64,000 nt of DNA from Rubricoccus sp038746605 (lineage in GTDB: Bacteria > Bacteroidota > Rhodothermia > Rhodothermales > Rubricoccaceae). The notes under the pieces were generated by a model. That model saw only the letters and a program-made list of their open reading frames with translations, had not been told where the DNA came from and did not search any database. The stretch covers positions 62,001 through 126,000 of the forward strand of contig JBCDKM010000011.1 of the NCBI GenBank assembly GCA_038746605.1, read 5' to 3'. The position numbers and the translations under genes were made by a program. Shown one piece after another: positions 58,037 to 64,000 of this stretch. The number at the start of each line of letters is the position of its first letter. Position 1 is the first letter of the stretch.

Positions 58037-58109
58037 AGGGAGCAGATGAGAGATCCTCGCACGATGTGACGGGTCTGATCCGTCTCTGCCCGACAGACCC
58101 TGCCAGAAC

Positions 58110-58766
58110 ATGCTCCGCCTCGTCCTCTCCGCCGCTCTCCTCCTCTCGCTCGCCGCGTGCAGTTCCTCTCGGGGCCCCGATCTCCGTTCCGAGGCGGCCA
58201 TCCCGGGGGCAGACAGCACCGCCATCGCGCCTGCTGATCCCGTCGCGGAGCTGGATGAGCGACTGGATCTGACCGAGGACCAAGAACGGAGCGTCCGCCG
58301 CGCCCTCGACGCCTATCGCGAGGCGCTCGTCGTCGCCCGGCGGCAAACCGATATCCGATCACGGCAGGTAGAACGTGAGCGCGCCCGGTTCGAAGCCGAC
58401 GCCCGCATCATCGCCGCTCTGACTGGCGAACAACGGGAGATCTTCGAGGAGATCCGTGCGGAGCGCGAGGCGAGCGTCGATCCCCTCGTGCGCCAGCGGC
58501 TCGCGCAGTTGACACGTCGGCTGGACCTGACCGAGGACCAACAGGACGCCATCGCGCCCCTCCTGGTAGATCAGGTCGAGCAACTCGAACTGGTCGTGAG
58601 CCGCTTTCGGCGCACGGGCGGCGACCGCGAGGCAGCCCAGGCGGAGCTAGACGCCATCCGAGCGGAGACGGACACGGAGATTCTCCGGCTCCTGACGGAC
58701 GAGCAGTTCCTGATCTATCAGCAGATCATCGAGGAACGCGGTGACCGGCGACGCGCCCGTCGGTAG
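58110..58766 (+). CDS. Spy/CpxP-like helical lipoprotein
   Basis: A 218-residue lipoprotein with lipobox LSLAAC (Cys17). The mature part is almost entirely charged helix and contains the motif LDLTEDQ twice (LDERLDLTEDQERSVRRALDAYREAL and TRRLDLTEDQQDAIAPLLVDQ). This LTxxQ-type motif marks Spy/CpxP-like envelope chaperones and metal-stress proteins. A role in periplasmic folding stress is inference from the motif. No partner two-component genes are adjacent. Confidence 0.72.
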   Translation: MLRLVLSAALLLSLAACSSSRGPDLRSEAAIPGADSTAIAPADPVAELDERLDLTEDQERSVRRALDAYREALVVARRQTDIRSRQVERERARFEADARIIAALTGEQREIFEEIRAEREASVDPLVRQRLAQLTRRLDLTEDQQDAIAPLLVDQVEQLELVVSRFRRTGGDREAAQAELDAIRAETDTEILRLLTDEQFLIYQQIIEERGDRRRARR

Positions 58767-58772
58767 CGAGAC

Positions 58773-58806
58773 GCCCCGCCTGGGCAGGCTCGCGAGGGCA
58801 TCAAGG
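58773..58806. repeat. Left 34-nt direct repeat flanking the SLATT gene
   Basis: Begins GCCCCGCCTGGGCAGGCTCG and continues CGAGGGCATCAAGG. It matches the sequence at 59388-59421 at 28 of 34 positions without gaps. Confidence 0.7.
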
Positions 58807-58855
58807 ATGCGTAGCCCTGCCTACGCACGACAATCGGCTGTCATACCCCCTTTTC

Positions 58856-58863
58856 TACTTTGG
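58856..58863 (+). promoter_or_regulatory. Putative -7 box for the SLATT gene
   Basis: TACTTTGG ends 22 nt before the ATG at 58886; one mismatch to TAnnTTTG. It lies inside the segment bracketed by the direct repeats, so the gene may carry its own promoter. Confidence 0.35.
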
Positions 58864-58885
58864 AGCCGGTCTGGACCTCCTCGAA

Positions 58886-59383
58886 ATGTCTCAACCCTCT
58901 GAACCCCACCGATTGCTCGAGATGTGGTATCGGCGAGCATGGATCGCGCTGAATGCACACTTTGACGCTTCGCGCTCGCGCGCGCTCATTGATCTCTGGC
59001 TAGGGGGCGTTGCAGCGCTGTTGTCAGCGGTCGTAGCGGCTCTTGTCGGCTCTACACTTGTAGACGCTGGAGACCTCGATACCGCGCTAAAGTGGACGAT
59101 AGTCGTTGCAAGTGCCGTTGCAGCTGGTCTCACAGCCCTTTCGACTAAGATCGAGTACGGCAAGAAAGCAGCCTCTTTCCGTGTAGCCGCTAGCGGCTAC
59201 CAGAAGGTAGCAGGTCAGATTGAACAACTGGTGATAAGTGGCGGCGCCATATCGGGTGAGGACATAGAGGGCATTCGAACCCAGATCGACGAAATTGAAA
59301 GCCGGGCTCCTGCAATACCTGAACGCTTTCGTAAGCGATATAGAGACCGATACCAGCCGCTCCAGCAGAAAGTCCAGACGTGA
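58886..59383 (+). CDS. SLATT-like two-helix membrane protein
   Basis: A 165-residue protein. An N-terminal helix (LLEMWYRRAWIALNAHFDAS) leads to two membrane segments (LWLGGVAALLSAVVAALVG and WTIVVASAVAAGLTALST). A soluble helical part follows (KIEYGKKAASFRVAASGYQKVAGQIEQLV) ending with RAPAIPERFRKRYRDRY. This order matches the SLATT domain, a predicted pore-forming effector in nucleotide-second-messenger (CBASS-like) immunity. No nucleotidyltransferase or SLOG gene is nearby. G+C is lower than in the neighbours, and the gene is bracketed by 34-nt direct repeats, so it looks acquired. The family call is from layout, not certain. Confidence 0.6.
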   Translation: MSQPSEPHRLLEMWYRRAWIALNAHFDASRSRALIDLWLGGVAALLSAVVAALVGSTLVDAGDLDTALKWTIVVASAVAAGLTALSTKIEYGKKAASFRVAASGYQKVAGQIEQLVISGGAISGEDIEGIRTQIDEIESRAPAIPERFRKRYRDRYQPLQQKVQT

Positions 59384-59387
59384 AGGC

Positions 59388-59426
59388 GCCCCGTCTCGGT
59401 AGGCCCGCGAGGGCACCGAGGCGGGG
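59388..59426. repeat. Right direct repeat / long-loop palindrome after the SLATT gene
   Basis: CCCGTCTCGG and CCGAGGCGGGG arms separated by a 16-nt loop, starting 5 nt after the SLATT stop. Its first 34 nt (59388-59421) form a direct repeat with 58773-58806. Confidence 0.75.
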
Positions 59427-59448
59427 CGAGTCCATACGGTAGAAGCCT

Positions 59449-60636
59449 CTAGAGCTGGGCGTTCTCGAACACAGCCGAGGCGCCCATCCCGCCGCCGATG
59501 CACATCGTCACGATGCCGTAGCGGACCTCGCGGCGCAGCATCTCATGCACCAGTGTGGCCGTCAGCTTCGCACCCGTGCAGCCCAGCGGATGGCCCAGCG
59601 CGATGGCGCCGCCGTGGACGTTGACCGTCTCGGGGTCCAGCCCCACCTCGCGGATGACCGCGAGCGACTGGCTCGCGAACGCCTCGTTGAGTTCGACCAG
59701 CCCGATGTCGTCCACTGTCAAGCCGACTTGCTTCAGGACCTTCGGGATGGACTCTTTCGGGCCGATGCCCATGATCTCCGGCGCCACGCCCGCGACGGCG
59801 AAGCCGAGCATCTTGACGAGCGGCGTCGCGCCGATCTCTTCCATGAGGCGCTTGCTCATGATGACCGAGGCCGCGGCGGCGTCGTTCATCTGGGAGGAGT
59901 TGCCGGCGGTCACGCTACCGCCCTGCTTGAACACCGGGCGCAGCTTCGCGAGCGCCTCCAGGCTGGTATCGGGGCGCGGGCCTTCGTCGGTCGTGTGCGT
60001 GAACGAACGCTCCTTCGCTTCGCCGTCGGCGTAGACCGTTTCCGTGACCTCGACCGGGACGATTTCGTCTTCGAAAACGCCGCTCTCGATGGCGGCGGAG
60101 GCGCGGCGGTGCGACTCGTACGCGAACGCGTCCTGGTCCTCGCGCGAGACCTTGAACTGATCGGCCACGTTTTCGGCCGTGATGCCCATGCTGGCGTAGT
60201 GGCCGGGCTTGTGGTCCGCGAGGTCCGGGTCGGGCGCGAAGTAGAACCCGCCCATCGGGACGGAGGACATGCTCTCCACGCCGCCCGCGACGATGCAGTC
60301 GGCCTGGCCGAGCATGACGGAGTTGAAGGCCTGCGCGATGGTCTGCACGCCGGAGGAGCAGAACCGGTTGACGGTCACGCCCGGCACGCTGTCCGGCAGA
60401 CCCGCTTTCTGTACGATGGCGCGGGCCATGTTCATGCCCTGTGGGCCTTCGGGGAAGGCGCACCCGAGGACGACATCGTCGATCTGGCTAGCGTCGAGGG
60501 CAGGGACCCGGTCGAGCGCTCCGTTGACAGCGACGGCTCCGAGGTACTCTGGGCGAACGTTTTTGAGTGCTCCCCGCTTCGCCTTGCCGACGGGCGTGCG
60601 AACGGTGGAGACGAGGTAGGCTTCGTTGATTTGCAT
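59449..60636 (-). CDS. Acetyl-CoA C-acyltransferase (thiolase)
   Basis: The thiolytic enzyme of fatty acid beta-oxidation (FadA/AtoB class), 395 residues. The acyl-accepting Cys93 is in VNRFCSSGVQTIAQAF, the His in GGAIALGHPLGCTGAK, and the second Cys in MCIGGGMGASAVFE. NEAFASQSLAV and VPMGGFYFAPDP are also conserved. The ATG at 60636 gives MQINEAYLVSTVRTPVGK, the standard start. It follows the fadJ-type gene on the same strand across an 81-bp spacer rich in inverted repeats, and the pair forms the trifunctional beta-oxidation set. Confidence 0.94.
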   Translation of the reverse strand: MQINEAYLVSTVRTPVGKAKRGALKNVRPEYLGAVAVNGALDRVPALDASQIDDVVLGCAFPEGPQGMNMARAIVQKAGLPDSVPGVTVNRFCSSGVQTIAQAFNSVMLGQADCIVAGGVESMSSVPMGGFYFAPDPDLADHKPGHYASMGITAENVADQFKVSREDQDAFAYESHRRASAAIESGVFEDEIVPVEVTETVYADGEAKERSFTHTTDEGPRPDTSLEALAKLRPVFKQGGSVTAGNSSQMNDAAAASVIMSKRLMEEIGATPLVKMLGFAVAGVAPEIMGIGPKESIPKVLKQVGLTVDDIGLVELNEAFASQSLAVIREVGLDPETVNVHGGAIALGHPLGCTGAKLTATLVHEMLRREVRYGIVTMCIGGGMGASAVFENAQL

Positions 60637-60717
60637 GGATTTAGAAGGTTGGAAAGTTGGAACGTGTGAAGGTTGGGCTCTCACTTTCGGACTTCTCAAC
60701 CTTCAGCTTTCCAACCC
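60637..60717. repeat. Inverted-repeat-rich spacer between the beta-oxidation genes
   Basis: GGTTGGAAAG near the left end and CTTTCCAACC near the right end are exact inverted repeats, with extra copies of GAAGGTTG/CAACCTTC between them. The spacer can form a long hairpin in the transcript. Confidence 0.7.
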
Positions 60718-63135
60718 CTAGTTGCGGAGCGGCTTGTTGGTCGTGAGGATGCTCGTGATGCGAGCCTGGGTCTTCTCCTCGCCGAGGAGCGACAGGAAGA
60801 CCTCGCGCTCTAGGGCGTAGAGGTACTCCTCATGGACCTCGGCGGGCGCGCTGAGGTCGCCGCCGGTCATGACCCACGCGAGTTTGCTCGCGAGGTAGTG
60901 GTCGTACTCGGAGATGTAGCCGCCCTCGCGGAACTGATGCAGCGCGATCTCGAACTGCGCACGGCCGGGCGCCCCTAGAACGGGGATCGCGTTGCGCACG
61001 GCAGGCGCCAGATAACCCATCTCGCTCAGGCCGATCACCTTCGCGCGGGCCACGTGGAAGCGCCGCGCGTCGTTCATCACGACCGTCGCGCGGTCGTCGA
61101 GCATGTTCATCTCGCGCGCCATCGGGCCACTGGTGGCGACCTTCGCCATCGCGATCTGCTCGAAGTGCTGGCGCAGGAACGGCTGCACCTCGCTCTCGCG
61201 CCCAGCGTCGGCCGCGAGTTCGGCGGCGCGGGCGGTCATGAACGTCGTGCCGCAGCCAGCGGGGATCACGCCGACGCCCAGTTCCACGAGGCCCATGTAC
61301 GTCTCCGCTGCGACGACCGGATTCGGGCTCGCCATCGTCATCTCGCAGCCGCCGCCGAGCACGCGCTGGTGCGCCGCGACGACGACCGGCTTCGCGCTGT
61401 AGCGGACGCGCTTGATGGCATCCTGGAAGCCCTCGAGGAACGGCTCCATCTGGTCCAGCTGCCCCATCGCGATGGCCATCGCGACTTCCCCGAGATTGGC
61501 GCCGACCGAGAAGTTGGAGCCCTCGTTGCCGATCACCATCCCGCGCAGATCGCGGTCGGTCTCAACGTGGTCGATGGCTTCCACGAGGCCGGTCATGACG
61601 GCCTGCCCGAGGGAGTTAGACTTGGAGCGGAACTCGAAGAGCGCCACGCCCTCGCCGATGTCGAGCAGCGCCGCCTCGTCGTTGCTCCAGAGGGTGGTGG
61701 ACTCGTCCTGCTTGATGTGCGCGAGGCCCCACTCGTCGGCAGGGCGCGGGTCGGCCGAGGGACTGCCCGAGGCGGGGCGCCAGACCTCGGGCATGCCCGC
61801 CTCGGTCTCGCCGTAGAAGCCCTCACTCGGAACGTCCGCGACCCAGTCGGGCGTCTCGATCTCATGCTCCGCGAGCGCGTCGCGGACGGCGTCGATGCCG
61901 AGGGCGTCCCAGATCTGGAACGGGCCCATCTCCCAGCCGAAGCCCCAGCGCATCGCGCGGTCCACGTCAGCGGGGTTGTCGGCGATCTCGGGCACGCGGC
62001 GGGTGCTGTAGCCGATGAGGTCGAGCGTGGTGCGGCGGAAGAAGTCGCCCGCGCGGCCGTCGTCGGCCCAGAGGGCGTTCAGGCGTGCGGCGAGGTCTCC
62101 GGCCTTTTTGAAGCGCTTCGTGTCGAGATCGCTCTCGGGTGCCTCGCGGTACTCCATCGTCTCCGGGTCGATGGAGAGAATGTTCTTGCCGACCTTCTTA
62201 TAAAAGCCGGACTTAACCTTCGCGCCGGTGCGCTTCAGCTCCACGAGCCGCGCGAGCACGTCGGGCACCTGGAAGGCCTCGCGCGATTCGTCGTCCGGGA
62301 CGCCCTCGTAGAGGTTCGTCGCGACGTGGTTCAGCGTGTCCAGGCCCACCACGTCCGCCGTGCGGAACGTGGCGCTCTTAGCATGGCCGATGAGCGTGCC
62401 CGTCAGCTGGTCGATCTCCTCGATGGTGAACCGGCCGCTCTCGAACTCGCGGAGCGCCTGCATCATCGCGTACACGCCGATCCGGTTGCCGACGAAGTTC
62501 GGCGTGTCCTTCGCTACCACGACGCCCTTGCCGAGGTGGACGCGGGCGAACTCACTCACGCGGTGGAGGACCGCCGGGTCGGTCTCTTCGGTCGGGATGA
62601 CCTCGAAGAGCTTGAGGTAGCGCGGCGGGTTGAAGAAGTGCGTGCCGAGGAATCGCGCCTTGAACGCGTCGCTGCGCCCCTCCGCGATCTCGCCGATAGG
62701 GAGACCTGACGTGTTCGTCGAGATGACGGCGTCCTCGCGCGCATGCTCTTCGATGCGGGCCATGACGGAGCGCTTGATGTCCATCCGCTCCACGACGACC
62801 TCGATGACCCAGTCCGCCTCGGCGATGCGCTCGAAATCGTCGTCGAAGTTGCCGAGCGTGACGCGCTTTTGGACGGCGGGCGTGAAGAACGGCGCCGGGT
62901 TCATCTTCGTGGCGGCCTTGAAGGCGCCCTCCACGATGGAGTTGGGCCTGCCCTCGCGGCCGATGGACTCCGGCGTCACATCGAGGAGGGTGACCTGGAG
63001 CCCGGCGTTGGCGAGGTGGGCGGCGATCTGACTGCCCATGACGCCCGCGCCGAGCACGGCGGCGGTGCGGAAAGGGTGGGCGGGTCCCGCGCTGACCGTC
63101 GCACGGTCGGTCTCGGGGGCGGTGAGGGTTTCCAT
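60718..63135 (-). CDS. 3-hydroxyacyl-CoA dehydrogenase / enoyl-CoA hydratase fusion
   Basis: An 805-residue bifunctional beta-oxidation enzyme with the dehydrogenase first: NAD fold AAVLGAGVMGSQIAAHLANAG (about 27-47), SNTSGLPI-like ISTNTSGLPIGEIA, GTHFFNPPRYLKLFEVIP and DTPNFVGNRIGVYAM. The hydratase part is C-terminal (about 480-700; VIGNEGSNFSVGANL, VVAAHQRVLGGGCEMTMA, ELGVGVIPAGCGT). This is the reverse of E. coli FadB/FadJ domain order and matches the type common in Bacteroidota and archaea. It is upstream of the thiolase gene on the same strand. Confidence 0.93.
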   Translation of the reverse strand: METLTAPETDRATVSAGPAHPFRTAAVLGAGVMGSQIAAHLANAGLQVTLLDVTPESIGREGRPNSIVEGAFKAATKMNPAPFFTPAVQKRVTLGNFDDDFERIAEADWVIEVVVERMDIKRSVMARIEEHAREDAVISTNTSGLPIGEIAEGRSDAFKARFLGTHFFNPPRYLKLFEVIPTEETDPAVLHRVSEFARVHLGKGVVVAKDTPNFVGNRIGVYAMMQALREFESGRFTIEEIDQLTGTLIGHAKSATFRTADVVGLDTLNHVATNLYEGVPDDESREAFQVPDVLARLVELKRTGAKVKSGFYKKVGKNILSIDPETMEYREAPESDLDTKRFKKAGDLAARLNALWADDGRAGDFFRRTTLDLIGYSTRRVPEIADNPADVDRAMRWGFGWEMGPFQIWDALGIDAVRDALAEHEIETPDWVADVPSEGFYGETEAGMPEVWRPASGSPSADPRPADEWGLAHIKQDESTTLWSNDEAALLDIGEGVALFEFRSKSNSLGQAVMTGLVEAIDHVETDRDLRGMVIGNEGSNFSVGANLGEVAMAIAMGQLDQMEPFLEGFQDAIKRVRYSAKPVVVAAHQRVLGGGCEMTMASPNPVVAAETYMGLVELGVGVIPAGCGTTFMTARAAELAADAGRESEVQPFLRQHFEQIAMAKVATSGPMAREMNMLDDRATVVMNDARRFHVARAKVIGLSEMGYLAPAVRNAIPVLGAPGRAQFEIALHQFREGGYISEYDHYLASKLAWVMTGGDLSAPAEVHEEYLYALEREVFLSLLGEEKTQARITSILTTNKPLRN

Positions 63136-63257
63136 GACGAGAGGAGAATCTGGAAGAGGTTCCGGTAACGCAGAATAACACTGTTAACCGGTCGGGCGTA
63201 TCGACGCTTGTTGGATGCCTCTCGCCACCGACCGTTCCGCTGTGCGCTACGGCCCGC

Positions 63258-63590
63258 CTACGCCTCGGCGGTTTCCCGTGACCACTCCGCAAGGTCGTCC
63301 AAGAGCGGAACCAACGCGCGTCCCTTCTCAGTCAGCCGGTACCGAGGCGCCCGTCCCTCCTGCTGTACCCGAGCGACGATTCCAGCCTCTTCCAGTCGGC
63401 GCAACTCCTCGGTCAGCACCTTCGCTGTCGGCGGCTTCGGGCGGTCGCCCTGGGCAGCTCGCCGGAGCGCTCCGAACCTCGCCGGGCCGTGCGCTAGGCG
63501 CCCGATTACCCCCGAAGACCACTTCCCGCCCACCGACGAGAGCGCACGGGCGACGGGGCAGTCGGCGTCGTAGCGGGAGAGATGCGGCAT
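63258..63590 (-). CDS. HxlR-family transcriptional regulator
   Basis: A 110-residue winged-helix regulator. CPVARALSSVGGKWSSGVIGRLAHGPARFGALRRA is the N-terminal half and VLTEELRRLEEAGIVARV then APRYRLTEKGRALVPLLDDLAEW the recognition helix and wing. Family members sense aldehydes, quinones or oxidants through Cys residues; only one Cys (in DADCPVARAL) is at the usual position. The ATG at 63590 matches family starts. It is divergent from the NAD(P)-binding gene 89 bp away, the usual arrangement for HxlR and its target. Confidence 0.9.
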   Translation of the reverse strand: MPHLSRYDADCPVARALSSVGGKWSSGVIGRLAHGPARFGALRRAAQGDRPKPPTAKVLTEELRRLEEAGIVARVQQEGRAPRYRLTEKGRALVPLLDDLAEWSRETAEA

Positions 63591-63679
63591 GGAAAGCGGT
63601 TCCCTGGAGGAAACGAAAACGGAAACAGGCACGAGGGCGGTGAGGGTACGAAGCCCTTTCCCCCCGAACCGTTCCCGAC

Positions 63680-64000
63680 ATGCACCTCGCCATCTTCGGC
63701 GCGACCGGACGCACCGGTCGTCCCCTCATCGAACAGGCTCTCGCCGAGGGTCACACCATCACCGCCCTCGCGCGGACTCCCAACACCCTTTCCCCCGCCC
63801 GCGACGGATTGACCGTCGTCCGGGGCGATGCCACGGACGCTGAGGCCGTCACCCGCACCGTCGAGGGTGCCGACGCGGTCTTGATGGCGCTCGGACACAC
63901 CAAGACCTCGTCCAAGGACGTGCTCTCGCGCGCGACGGGACACGTCGTCCGAGCGATGAAGCAGCACGGCGTTCAGCGCGTCATCACGCTCACCGGCGCC
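63680..64000 (+). CDS. NAD(P)-binding (SDR-atypical, NmrA-like) protein, C-terminus outside window
   Basis: The first 107 residues of an NAD(P)-binding protein. MHLAIFGATGRTGRPLIEQAL carries the GxxGxxG cofactor loop, and GLTVVRGDATDAEAVTRTVEGADAVLMALGH and MKQHGVQRVITLTGA are typical of NmrA-like reductases. The frame is open to base 64000. It is divergent from the HxlR regulator, which probably controls it; a quinone- or aldehyde-stress role is inference from that pairing. Confidence 0.85.
   Translation, partial: MHLAIFGATGRTGRPLIEQALAEGHTITALARTPNTLSPARDGLTVVRGDATDAEAVTRTVEGADAVLMALGHTKTSSKDVLSRATGHVVRAMKQHGVQRVITLTGA

Overview
The window reads as chromosomal DNA of a high-G+C (mid-60s percent by eye) member of the Rhodothermota/Bacteroidota side of the tree, most like Rubricoccaceae (Rubrivirga/Rubricoccus type). 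This is inferred from a type IX secretion C-terminal sorting domain, a DUF4105/Lnb protein, a TonB receptor with a carboxypeptidase-like N-terminus, many short lipoproteins, almost no Shine-Dalgarno sequences, and recurrent TAnnTTYG boxes upstream of genes that resemble the Bacteroidota -7 promoter element. No species can be named from sequence alone. It is mostly housekeeping DNA with small accessory islands.

Layout. 1-6.7 kb (minus strand): a 3'-truncated quinone-type D-lactate dehydrogenase, then a TonB receptor / TPR protein / LytS-type kinase / LytTR regulator operon. 6.8-19.6 kb: SDR, HerA-like ATPase, tyrA, hisS, DEAD-box helicase, nth, DoxX, Lnb-like acyltransferase, aldehyde dehydrogenase, VOC protein. 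19.6-24 kb (minus): two TPM-domain proteins, modB, modA, a zinc-ribbon TPR protein, HU. 24-28.5 kb: a GT5 starch-synthase domain, tsaB, accD, a lipoprotein, and a BtuD-like ABC ATPase overlapping a PduO-type cobalamin adenosyltransferase. 28.5-29.1 kb: an Rhs relic with a low-G+C membrane tail. 29-36.9 kb: sortilin-like BNR protein, DUF1232 protein, a large T9SS cargo protein, prfA. 37.1-44.8 kb: histidine biosynthesis (leader peptide and attenuator, hisG-hisB-hisH-hisF, a convergent copper/haem gene, then a hisA-hisI-hisE fusion and hisD). 45-55 kb: glmS, DAHP synthase, thioredoxin-domain (YyaL-type) protein, hrcA-grpE-dnaJ. 55.5-64 kb: pyrE, eno, tRNA-Phe, tRNA-Asp, a Spy-like lipoprotein, a SLATT-like membrane protein, the fadA/fadJ beta-oxidation pair, and an HxlR regulator divergent from an NAD(P)-binding oxidoreductase cut by the window end.

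The most unusual signal is a dispersed palindrome with core CCGCCTCGGCACCGAGGCGG, found about 17 times. Eleven intergenic copies lie within about 30 nt of a stop codon; other copies sit in frame inside genes, including two in hisF that lengthen the protein by roughly 30 residues. A long-loop variant occurs as a pair of 34-nt direct repeats (28/34 identical) bracketing the compositionally different SLATT gene. The second signal is a histidine leader peptide (RHYHHH) followed by a perfect intrinsic terminator just before hisG, which indicates attenuation control of the his operon.
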